A stretch of 57,680 nt of DNA from Chloroflexota bacterium. GTDB taxonomy: Bacteria > Chloroflexota > Dehalococcoidia > Bin125. The notes beneath the pieces were generated by a model. It was not told the DNA's origin. It searched no databases and saw nothing but the letters and a program-made list of their open reading frames with translations. Each line of letters starts with the position of its first letter. Position 1 is the first letter of the stretch. Both the position numbers and the translations under genes were made by a program. The stretch spans positions 1 to 57,680 of the forward strand of contig JAPPJZ010000072.1 of NCBI GenBank assembly GCA_028874365.1, in the 5' to 3' direction. Positions 32,886 through 40,117 of this stretch are shown here, piece by piece.

Positions 32886-32949
32886 TGCGCCGGTCGCCTG
32901 GGCGGTGCGGCGTGAATGACGTGTCTACCAACTGAATGCGAGACGCACC

Positions 32950-33309
32950 ATGTATCTGGCCATGAACCGCTTCAGTGTCAATGTCGAACGCGAAGCCGAG
33001 TGGGAAGAGATCTGGAGAAATCGCGAGACCTATCTGCAGGAGGTGCCCGGTTTCGTCCAGTTCATGCTGCTCCGAGGCGCGGAGCCGGGCGACTACATCT
33101 CCTATTCGGTCTGGGAAGATCAGGCCGCATTCCATGCCTGGACGCAGTCCGAGGCGTTCCGCAGGGGTCACGCCCAGGGAACGGTGGCCGGCGTGCTGAC
33201 AGGCCCGCCCCAGTTGGGTCTGTATGAACCGGTGATCAACGAGACAGCGACCAGCAGAGAGCTGATTGACACGGCGCCGGACCCCAATCGTCGAGGTCCG
33301 CGGCACTAA
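32950..33309 (+). CDS. IsdG/ABM-type haem-degrading monooxygenase
   Basis: 119-residue dimeric alpha+beta-barrel domain protein. Asn6, Trp64 and His74 occupy the same spacing as the catalytic Asn-Trp-His set of IsdG-type haem monooxygenases. YISYSVWEDQAAFHAW and FRRGHAQG are the surrounding motifs. The C-terminal 20 residues (after LGLYEPVINE) are an extra polar tail. It is divergent from the operon encoding a cytochrome c fusion and copper proteins, so a link to haem or iron recycling is plausible. A quinol-monooxygenase role cannot be excluded. Confidence 0.78.
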   Translation: MYLAMNRFSVNVEREAEWEEIWRNRETYLQEVPGFVQFMLLRGAEPGDYISYSVWEDQAAFHAWTQSEAFRRGHAQGTVAGVLTGPPQLGLYEPVINETATSRELIDTAPDPNRRGPRH

Positions 33310-33323
33310 GTCCGCATTGCGAG

Positions 33324-33339
33324 CTCCCTGCTGAGGGAG
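33324..33339 (+). terminator. Weak terminator-like hairpin after the haem monooxygenase gene
   Basis: CTCCCT-GCTG-AGGGAG stem-loop 14 bases after the stop codon, followed by GTCTTGG rather than a proper T-tract. Confidence 0.35.
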
Positions 33340-33344
33340 GTCTT

Positions 33345-33378
33345 GGCTATCAGAAGCTAGCAACCCGCGGTGATAGCC
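33345..33378. promoter_or_regulatory. Inverted repeat upstream of the tandem SDR operon
   Basis: GGCTATCA and TGATAGCC form perfect 8-base arms separated by 18 bases, with a central GCTAGC palindrome. It lies 68 bases before the first SDR start, a suitable place for an operator. Confidence 0.45.
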
Positions 33379-33446
33379 TGTGCCCACCTGTGAAAATTTT
33401 CCCGCACGCCTGACGTGACGGTGCTGTGGGCTGAGAGGACAGACAC

Positions 33447-34352
33447 ATGGGAATGCTTGATGGCCGAGTGGCGATCGTCACCGGCGCGGGACGTGGGATC
33501 GGGGCCGAGACGGCCAAGCTGTTCGCCTCGGAGGGCGCCAGGGTCGTAGTCAATGACCTCGGCGGCGCAGTCGACGGCAGCGGAGCAGCTGCGGCGCCGG
33601 CCGATGAGGTCGTCGCGGCGATCCGCGACGCCGGCGGCGAAGCGGTCGCCAACTATTCGTCGGTGGCCGACTACGACGCCGCCGAAGGCATCGTCAAGGA
33701 CGCGCTGGAGAACTTCGGCGACCTCGACATCGTCGTCAACACGGCCGGCATCCTACGTGACCGCATGGTCTTCAACATGACCGAAGCGGAGTGGGACGCG
33801 GTGCTCGACGTCCACCTCAAGGGGCACTTCAACCTGACCAAGTACGCCTCGATCCACTGGCGCTCGGAGCGCAAGGGCCACTACCGACTGATCAACTTCT
33901 CCTCGGTCTCCGGCATCTTCGGCGCACCCGGCCAACCCAACTACGCCGCAGCCAAGATGGGCATCGTCGGCTTTACCTACAGCTGCGCGAACGCGCTGGG
34001 ACGCTACGGCGCGACCGCCAACGCGATCTCGCCGGGCGCCTCGACACGGATGACGGACACCGTTCCGGAAGAGCGACGCCGCGCAGGCAGCGACATCGGT
34101 GACTCGTCGGAAGAGGATCCCCAGCGCTCACCGGCCAACGTCGCCGTGCCGCTGGTCTACATCGCCTCCGAGCAGTCCGACTGGCTGAACGGCCAGATCG
34201 TCGGCGCGTCGGGCTACGAGCTGCAGCTCTTCAACAAGCCCGCTGTGATCCGCCAGGTGCGCGGAACCGAGCGCTGGACGACCGAGGGCGCGGCCCAGCA
34301 GATCGAAGAACTGTTCAAGCCAGCCGTCGGCGGCGGCGGGTTCTACGGCTAG
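33447..34352 (+). CDS. SDR-family 3-hydroxyacyl-CoA dehydrogenase-like protein, copy 1
   Basis: 301-residue SDR of the MFE-2-like branch. VAIVTGAGRGIGAETAKLFA and VVVNDLGG are the cofactor motifs; the NDLGG type suggests NAD specificity. The catalytic set is Ser in NFSSVSG with Tyr and Lys in PNYAAAKMG. A C-terminal extension of about 60 residues (from PAVIRQVRG) is longer than in classical SDRs. A near-equal-length homologue follows 24 bases later. It probably oxidises 3-hydroxyacyl-type substrates. ATG 33447 is preceded by GAGAGGAC. Confidence 0.88.
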   Translation: MGMLDGRVAIVTGAGRGIGAETAKLFASEGARVVVNDLGGAVDGSGAAAAPADEVVAAIRDAGGEAVANYSSVADYDAAEGIVKDALENFGDLDIVVNTAGILRDRMVFNMTEAEWDAVLDVHLKGHFNLTKYASIHWRSERKGHYRLINFSSVSGIFGAPGQPNYAAAKMGIVGFTYSCANALGRYGATANAISPGASTRMTDTVPEERRRAGSDIGDSSEEDPQRSPANVAVPLVYIASEQSDWLNGQIVGASGYELQLFNKPAVIRQVRGTERWTTEGAAQQIEELFKPAVGGGGFYG

Positions 34353-34376
34353 TCGACTCCGAGAGGGAGAGACATC

Positions 34377-35282
34377 ATGGGAATGCTTGACAATCGCGTC
34401 GCGATCGTGACCGGCGCAGGACGCGGAATCGGTTCCGAGGTGGCCAAGCTGTTCGCGGCCAACGGCGCCAGTGTCGTGGTCAACGACCTGGGCGGCGCAG
34501 TCGACGGTACAGGCGGCGAGGCCGGTCCGGCCGACGAGACCGTCGCGACCATCCGCGACGCTGGCGGCAACGCAGTCGCCAACTACACGTCGGTCGCCGA
34601 CTACGACGGCGCCGAGGGCATCATCCAGCAGGCGCTGGACGAATACGGCCGACTGGACATCCTGGTCAACGTGGCGGGCAACCTGCGCGACCGGATGGTC
34701 TTCAATATGACCGAAGAGGAATGGGACGCGGTCGTCGCGGTGCACATGAAGGGCACCTTCAATACGACCAAGTACGCCTCGATCTACTGGCGCGCCAACC
34801 GCGAGGGTCACTACCGGCTGATCAACTTCACGTCCGGCTCCGGCCTGCACGGCGCCCCGGGGCAGCCCAACTACGCGGCGGCCAAGCTCGGCATCGTTGG
34901 ATTCACCTATAGCTGCGCGAACGCACTGGGGCGCTACGGCGTGACGTCCAACGCAATCGGACCGGGCGCCTCTACCCGGATGACCGACACCGTTCCAACG
35001 GATCGACGCTCCCGCGGATTCGATGAGGACTCGGAGACCACGGTCGACCCACGCCGCTCGCCGGCCAACGTCGCCGTGCCGATCGTCTACATCGCCTCCG
35101 AGGCCTCGGACTGGCTCAACGGCCAGGTGATCCAGGCAATGGGCTACGACATCGGGCTGTACAACCAGTACGAGATCATCCGTAACCTCTCCAGTAACGA
35201 AGGCTGGAGCGTCGAGCGCGCAGCCGAGGAGATCGAGCGGGTCTTCAAGCCAGCGATCGAAGGCAGCCGCCTCTTCGGCTGA
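34377..35282 (+). CDS. SDR-family 3-hydroxyacyl-CoA dehydrogenase-like protein, copy 2
   Basis: Tandem homologue of the preceding gene, also 301 residues and opening with the same first bases (ATGGGAATGCTTGA). VAIVTGAGRGIGSEVAKLF, NDLGG and PNYAAAKLG are conserved; NFTSGSGLHG replaces NFSSVSGIFG beside the catalytic Ser, a difference that could tune substrate choice. The C-terminal extension (from YEIIRNLSS) has diverged. A strong hairpin terminator follows 29 bases after the stop, so the two SDRs form one transcription unit. Confidence 0.88.
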   Translation: MGMLDNRVAIVTGAGRGIGSEVAKLFAANGASVVVNDLGGAVDGTGGEAGPADETVATIRDAGGNAVANYTSVADYDGAEGIIQQALDEYGRLDILVNVAGNLRDRMVFNMTEEEWDAVVAVHMKGTFNTTKYASIYWRANREGHYRLINFTSGSGLHGAPGQPNYAAAKLGIVGFTYSCANALGRYGVTSNAIGPGASTRMTDTVPTDRRSRGFDEDSETTVDPRRSPANVAVPIVYIASEASDWLNGQVIQAMGYDIGLYNQYEIIRNLSSNEGWSVERAAEEIERVFKPAIEGSRLFG

Positions 35283-35311
35283 TCCTCCTGTCCCGGTTCA
35301 CATACGCTGAC

Positions 35312-35336
35312 GGCGGACCCACGGGTCCGCCGTTTT
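35312..35336 (+). terminator. Intrinsic terminator of the SDR pair
   Basis: GGCGGACCC-AC-GGGTCCGCC is a perfect 9-base-arm hairpin followed by GTTTT. It is the clearest intrinsic terminator in the window. Confidence 0.75.
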
Positions 35337-35349
35337 GCGCTCTCTTTCC

Positions 35350-35883
35350 ATGGACGAAACCATGACCGACGACCTGACGATTCGCCCTGCCCATGATGCC
35401 GACATCCCCCAGCTCACCGACCTGTACAACCACTACATCCTGACCAGCCCGGCCACCTTCGATACGGAGCCGCATACGGTCGACGCGAAGCGCGAGTGGT
35501 TCTCGAAGTACTCGGATTCGGGACCGTTCCGCGTCATGGTCGCCGCAGAGCCCGACGGCACGATCGTGGGGCACTCCTACTCCAGCGCCCTCTATCCCAA
35601 GGCCGCCTACGACAGCAGCGTCGCGACCAGCGTGTATCTGCTGCCGGGCGAGGTTGGCCGCGGCGTCGGCACGCGCCTTTGGTACGCGCTCTATGACGAG
35701 TTAGTGAAGGTCGATGAGCTGCATCAGCTCTTCGCTCTCATCACCCTGCCTAACGACGCCTCGATTGCGATGACCGAGAAGGTCGGCTACACGCTCTCGG
35801 GTGTCTGGAAAGAGTGCGGGCGCAAGTTCGATCAGTACTGGGATGTGGGAATCTGGCAACGGGCGATGCGTGTCGCGGAGTAG
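35350..35883 (+). CDS. GNAT-family N-acetyltransferase (phosphinothricin acetyltransferase-like)
   Basis: Acetyl-CoA-dependent transferase, about 177 residues. LTIRPAHDADIPQLTDLYNH opens the fold. YLLPGEVGRGVGTRLW is the acetyl-CoA pyrophosphate-binding motif A (RGVGTRL). LPNDASIAMTEKVGY and GRKFDQYWDVGIWQR match the Pat/MnaT-like subgroup that acetylates small amines such as phosphinothricin or methionine sulfoximine. The start is uncertain: ATG 35350 or ATG 35362, neither with a good ribosome binding site, just after a terminator. Confidence 0.82.
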   Translation: MDETMTDDLTIRPAHDADIPQLTDLYNHYILTSPATFDTEPHTVDAKREWFSKYSDSGPFRVMVAAEPDGTIVGHSYSSALYPKAAYDSSVATSVYLLPGEVGRGVGTRLWYALYDELVKVDELHQLFALITLPNDASIAMTEKVGYTLSGVWKECGRKFDQYWDVGIWQRAMRVAE

Positions 35884-35907
35884 CATTCGCTGCACTGGAG
35901 GTGGCCG

Positions 35908-36552
35908 ATGGAGCACCAGCCCGACGCGTATCCGGCACGGCTAGAGATCGACTACCCAGAATCGCGTGACCGACTCAGCACCCTGCTGCGCATCCCGTTC
36001 GCCATACCGATCGTAATCCTCTCGTACCTGTTACCGGTGGCGCCCCTCCTGGCTATCAGCCTCGCCGTTGAAGGAATGATCGACGACTCCGGCTCCGGCT
36101 GGTTTGCGGCCGCATTCTTCCTGCCGCTAATTCTGATGCTCCTCTTCCGCCGGAAGTACCCGCACTGGTGGTTCGACTTTCTGCTCAACCTGAGTCGCTT
36201 TCAGTACCGCATCTCGGCCTATATCAGTCTGCTGACGGATCAGTATCCGTCCACGGATGAGGAGCAGAGCGTTCACCTTGAGCTGGACTACCCGGATGCC
36301 GACCAACTCAACCAGTTCCTCCCGATCGTCAAATGGCTCCTGCTGATCCCGCACTACATCGCGCTGGTGATTCTCGGCATCCTGGCATTCCTGGCAACGA
36401 TCGTCGCCTGGTTCTCGATCCTGATCACCGGGAAGCATCCGAGACCTCTGTTCGATTTCGCGGTCGGCGTGGGCCGCTACTGGTTGCGGATCGAGGCATA
36501 CGGCTTCCTGCTGATCACCGACCGCTACCCGCCGTTTAGGCTGAGTGCATAG
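35908..36552 (+). CDS. DUF4389 membrane protein
   Basis: 214-residue membrane protein of the DUF4389 family; function unknown. It contains two versions of the same unit, each starting with an acidic-aromatic strand (LEIDYPESRDR and LELDYPDADQL) followed by paired membrane helices. Each ends with an amphipathic segment and ITDRYP or LTDQYP. The terminal DRYPPFRL is a family hallmark. The ATG has GGAGG upstream. It lies 24 bases after the acetyltransferase gene and 28 bases before the LLM oxidoreductase, so the three may be one operon. Confidence 0.82.
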   Translation: MEHQPDAYPARLEIDYPESRDRLSTLLRIPFAIPIVILSYLLPVAPLLAISLAVEGMIDDSGSGWFAAAFFLPLILMLLFRRKYPHWWFDFLLNLSRFQYRISAYISLLTDQYPSTDEEQSVHLELDYPDADQLNQFLPIVKWLLLIPHYIALVILGILAFLATIVAWFSILITGKHPRPLFDFAVGVGRYWLRIEAYGFLLITDRYPPFRLSA

Positions 36553-36580
36553 ACGACGACGCTAACTGGAGGAACCGAAG

Positions 36581-37504
36581 ATGAGCGACCGGATCGGCAT
36601 GGGACTGGCCAATTTTCCGTTTTCCGACGTGGACACCATGTGGCGCTGGATCGACCTCTGTGAGGAGCACGATGTCGACTCCATCTGGCAGACCGATCGG
36701 CTGATCTCGCGGGAACCGATCCTTGAGTCGATGACCTTCATGGCGGCGCTCGCTGCCCGCACGGAGAAGTTGAAGTTCGGCATGAATGTGGTCGTCGTTG
36801 GCTTCCGCGATCCGCTCGTCCTGGCCAAGCAGTGCGCCACGATCGACTTCCTCTCCAATGGCCGAATGCTGCCCGCCTTCGGCGTCGGCGGCGGATTCGC
36901 GCCCGAGTGGAACGTGACCAATCGTCAACTGCGGGGCCGCGCGCCAATCGCCGACGAGATGCTGGACATCATCAACGGCTTGTGGAACGAGGAGTCGTTC
37001 ACCTATCACGGCGAGCATTTCACCTACGACAACGCCACCATCTCTCCGCGCCCGGTGCAAGACCCGCTGCCGCTCTGGATCGGCGGTCACAGCAAGGCCG
37101 CGATCCGGCGCACCGCGCGGATCGGAACCGGGTGGGTCGCCGGAATCCAGTCCGCCCACGAGGTCGGGCCGATCATCCAGCAGATCCGCGCCGCGCTGGC
37201 CGAGGCTGGACGCACCGACTACGAGCCCGACCACTTCGGCGCCGGATTCGGCTACCACTTCGGCTCGTGGGACGACGAAGACGTTCAGATGACCATCAAG
37301 GGAATCAAGGCGCGACTCCCTGAGATCAATCCCGACACCTACTTCGCAGTCGGTGACGCCGACGAGATTCTGAGGCGCGTGAACGCGTACCGAGCCGCCG
37401 GCGTCAGCAAGTTCATCATGCGTCCCATGGCCCGCGGCGACGACGCGATCATGTACCAGTCACAGCGTCTGTTCGACGAGGTGCTGCCGGTCGTCCACGC
37501 CTGA
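36581..37504 (+). CDS. LLM-class flavin-dependent oxidoreductase
   Basis: Luciferase-like TIM-barrel enzyme using FMN or F420, 307 residues. DSIWQTDRLI, FGMNVVVVGFRDPLVLAKQ and DFLSNGRMLPAFGVGGG are typical family stretches. PLPLWIGGHSKAAIRRTAR is the conserved strand and loop near the cofactor phosphate. GGAGG precedes the ATG. The substrate cannot be predicted. A second member of the family, truncated by the window end, lies at 57463. Confidence 0.88.
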   Translation: MSDRIGMGLANFPFSDVDTMWRWIDLCEEHDVDSIWQTDRLISREPILESMTFMAALAARTEKLKFGMNVVVVGFRDPLVLAKQCATIDFLSNGRMLPAFGVGGGFAPEWNVTNRQLRGRAPIADEMLDIINGLWNEESFTYHGEHFTYDNATISPRPVQDPLPLWIGGHSKAAIRRTARIGTGWVAGIQSAHEVGPIIQQIRAALAEAGRTDYEPDHFGAGFGYHFGSWDDEDVQMTIKGIKARLPEINPDTYFAVGDADEILRRVNAYRAAGVSKFIMRPMARGDDAIMYQSQRLFDEVLPVVHA

Positions 37505-37517
37505 CCGAGGCCAGAGT

Positions 37518-38498
37518 CTAGGGATACGACGGCAGCGGCAGGTTCGGGAACGCTCTCTTGACGCTCTTCACCGCCGCACGCTTCGCCGTCGCGGCGACGC
37601 TCTGCTCGCGCTTCAGGTCCGAGGCTGAACTGGGCAGCACGGCAGCGTCGCCGGCGACCAATGGATCACTCCAGGCGCGTAGCTTGGACATCGTGACCGG
37701 GCCTTCGACGCGGTCGCAGAAGTGCGTAAACGGCCGCCATCCCGCATCTGCTCGGCGCGGCTTCGTGTAGACCGCTCGGCCGGCGGCGATGCACAGAGCC
37801 ACCCCGCCGGCAACGTCCCAGATTCGCGAGCCGTCAAACAACGCCATCTGTACCGAACCCTCGGCCGCGAGGGCCAGTTCGGTCGCCGTGCTGCCGAAGG
37901 TGCGGGCAATCCCAAATCGGCGGCCCGCCGGTCCCGTCACGCCGCCGGTTCCGGCCGGCACGGTGCTCAATCGAGAGGCGGCCTGCAACGCAGGGGCGCC
38001 GCAGTCGACTTCCTCGCCGTTGAACATCAGGCCACTCCCCCCTCGCGCGTGGTAGACACCGGGCGTGAGAAACCGATTGGACGGCAGCCACATCGCGCCC
38101 GCAATCGGCGTGCCTCGATGGAGAATGCCAATCGAACAAGCGAACATGCCAATCCCGTTGATGAAATTTGAGGTGCCGTCGAGCGGATCGATCACCCACA
38201 CGATGTCCGCATCGATGGGACCGCCGTTCTCCCGTTCCTCCCCGAGAACGCCATGCTCCGGGAAACTGTCGTGCACCTCAGCCCGAATCAGGTCTTCGAT
38301 TGCGTGGTCAACCTCGGTGACAGGATCATGAGCGTTCTGCCCCTTGAACGAGATTTCTATCGTCGCGTGGAAGCGATCCATGAGGATGTCGCCGCCGCGT
38401 TGAGCGAGCGCACGTGCTGCATTGGCAAGTTCGTCCAGTTCGCCATCCGATACGTCGAATAAGCCCGACGGATCCGTCGAGCCTGAATGTTGAGTCAT
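37518..38498 (-). CDS. Inositol monophosphatase-family protein
   Basis: Mg-dependent, Li-sensitive-type phosphatase fold, 326 residues. The metal site motifs are all present: DPVTEVDHAIEDLI, GVLGEER (Glu-Glu), WVIDPLDGTSNFINGI and RIWDVAGGVAL. Substrates in the family range from inositol phosphate to histidinol phosphate and fructose bisphosphate; the neighbours do not decide. ATG 38498 has AGGGAG upstream. A C-terminal basic tail of about 40 residues is extra. It diverges from the FIST gene over 65 bases. Confidence 0.88.
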   Translation of the reverse strand: MTQHSGSTDPSGLFDVSDGELDELANAARALAQRGGDILMDRFHATIEISFKGQNAHDPVTEVDHAIEDLIRAEVHDSFPEHGVLGEERENGGPIDADIVWVIDPLDGTSNFINGIGMFACSIGILHRGTPIAGAMWLPSNRFLTPGVYHARGGSGLMFNGEEVDCGAPALQAASRLSTVPAGTGGVTGPAGRRFGIARTFGSTATELALAAEGSVQMALFDGSRIWDVAGGVALCIAAGRAVYTKPRRADAGWRPFTHFCDRVEGPVTMSKLRAWSDPLVAGDAAVLPSSASDLKREQSVAATAKRAAVKSVKRAFPNLPLPSYP

Positions 38499-38563
38499 TT
38501 GCTCCCTGTTCAACGGCTACCCTTTGGAATGCTAACCGCAAAGCGGGTGAACGGAGTGTTCAA

Positions 38564-39793
38564 ATGGCAAACCACGGGTCAACAACCGAGAACACAATCC
38601 GTCGCTCGAGCGGCCCGGGTCACGCGACCGTCGAGACCAGCACAGCCAGAGCATCCGCAGCGGTGGCGTTCGAGGCGGAGTGGGAGTCCGCCTGCGAATC
38701 TGCCCTCCGCGGTATGGACCTCGCTACCTCACCCGACCTGCTGCTGGTCTTCATCGACTCCCGCTACGCGGAACACTACGCCGAGATCATCCAACAACTG
38801 AGAGAATCGACCGGCGCTCGCCACCTGATTGGCGCATCGGGACAGAGCGTCATCGGCTCTTCGCTGGAAGCCCAGGAAGGGTCCGCAATCGCAGTGCTCG
38901 GCGTCTCGCTGCCCGAGGCAGAATTCAAGCCGCTGGCGATTGACCCGGAATCAATGACAGACGACGTCTTCGAACCAATCCAGGACGGTCCGGAAGTCTG
39001 GTTGATGTTCAGCAACCCATTCACGTTAATGACCGATCGGCTCGTCGGCCACTTGCAACAGTTGCGTCCCGAGATCGTGCTGCTCGGCGGCATGGCCTCC
39101 TCCCATCGACAGCAGGACGGCTGCGGCGTATTCATCGACGATCAGGCGCTCAAGAGCGGCGCCGTGATGATGGGTCTCACTGGCGTCTCCGTGCGTCCCA
39201 TCGTGGCACAGGGCGCGGAGCCGCTGGGCCAACCGTGGATCGTGACCGACTGCGAGAACAACACGGTCAAAACGCTGGGCTCACGGCCTGCACTCGAGGT
39301 CCTGCAGGAAACCTTGATGGAACTCGACGACGAGACGCGCGACCGAGCGGCGCGAAACCTGCTGGTCGGGCTCGCAATGAACGAGTACAAGGAGACCCAC
39401 GAGCGCGGCGACTTCCTGATCCGCAATGTGATGGGCGCCGACCGTGAATCAGGAATCGTGGCGATCAACGCAATTCCGAGGGTCGGGCAGACGTTCCAGT
39501 TCCAGTTCCGCGACGCGCAGGCCGCCGATGACGATTTGCGTACCCGCCTCACCGACCTCCGAGACGCCCTGGAACCCGAAGAAGAGGTCGTCGGAGCGCT
39601 GCTCTGTTCCTGCAACGGACGCGGTCGCGGCCTGTTCGGGGAGCCCGACCACGACGCCGCCGCGCTCTCGGAGATCTTCGGCCCGGTGCCGACCGCAGGA
39701 TTCTTCTGCAACGGAGAGATCGGCCCCGTCGGAGGCGAAAACTACCTCCACGGCTTCACCGCCTCAATCGCGGTGCTGACTTCGGGACAATAA
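38564..39793 (+). CDS. FIST N/C-domain protein
   Basis: 409-residue protein with a FIST N domain (about 40-230, including HLIGASGQSVIG and PEIVLLGGMASS) and a FIST C domain (about 240-400, with LLVGLAMNEYKE, LCSCNGRGRGLFG and TAGFFCNGEIGPVGG). FIST domains are thought to sense small ligands such as amino acids and are usually joined to signalling modules; none is attached here. GGAG precedes ATG 38564; the upstream open frame overlaps the divergent gene and is rejected. Confidence 0.88.
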   Translation: MANHGSTTENTIRRSSGPGHATVETSTARASAAVAFEAEWESACESALRGMDLATSPDLLLVFIDSRYAEHYAEIIQQLRESTGARHLIGASGQSVIGSSLEAQEGSAIAVLGVSLPEAEFKPLAIDPESMTDDVFEPIQDGPEVWLMFSNPFTLMTDRLVGHLQQLRPEIVLLGGMASSHRQQDGCGVFIDDQALKSGAVMMGLTGVSVRPIVAQGAEPLGQPWIVTDCENNTVKTLGSRPALEVLQETLMELDDETRDRAARNLLVGLAMNEYKETHERGDFLIRNVMGADRESGIVAINAIPRVGQTFQFQFRDAQAADDDLRTRLTDLRDALEPEEEVVGALLCSCNGRGRGLFGEPDHDAAALSEIFGPVPTAGFFCNGEIGPVGGENYLHGFTASIAVLTSGQ

Positions 39794-39798
39794 CGGCA

Positions 39799-40062
39799 CT
39801 AGCCTCCGCTGATCTGCGGCACAATCGCGATCTCTGCGCCCTCGGGCACCCTCGTGATCAGGCCCGTCGAGACCACATCTCCATTGATCGCCAACGAGAT
39901 GCCTCGGCCGATCTTGCCTTCGTTGACCAGGCGGTCGGCCAGTTCGGGATAGCGCGGCGCGAGGTCTCTGATGACCGCCCGTATGTTGTGACCCTCCGCC
40001 GTCAGTACCGGCTCACCATTGGTGAGGGTCCTGAGCGGTTGAGGGATCAGGACGGTGACCAT
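39799..40062 (-). CDS. MoaD/ThiS-family sulfur carrier
   Basis: 87-residue ubiquitin-like protein ending in the essential Gly-Gly (VPQISGG). Central features are EGHNIRAVIRDLAPRYP and GRGISLAINGDVV with EGAEIAIVP before the tail. MoaD carries thiocarboxylate sulfur for molybdopterin; its position directly downstream of the molybdenum hydroxylase subunits fits that role. ATG 40062 has GAGGG seven bases upstream, and that sequence is the end of a family B repeat. The alternative start at 40074 would remove this spacing. Confidence 0.82.
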   Translation of the reverse strand: MVTVLIPQPLRTLTNGEPVLTAEGHNIRAVIRDLAPRYPELADRLVNEGKIGRGISLAINGDVVSTGLITRVPEGAEIAIVPQISGG

Positions 40063-40110
40063 GAGTGCCCTCACCGAATCCCTCTCCCAGAGGGAGAGGG
40101 ATTGAGAGGT
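40062..40110 (-). repeat. Family B hairpin repeat before the MoaD-like gene
   Basis: Minus-strand copy containing CCCTCTCCCTCTGGGAGAGGG followed by a variant TTCGGTGAGGG end. The terminal GTGAGGG doubles as the ribosome binding site of the sulfur-carrier gene. It lies between the Mo-subunit stop and that gene. Confidence 0.65.
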
Positions 40111-40117
40111 AGACGCC

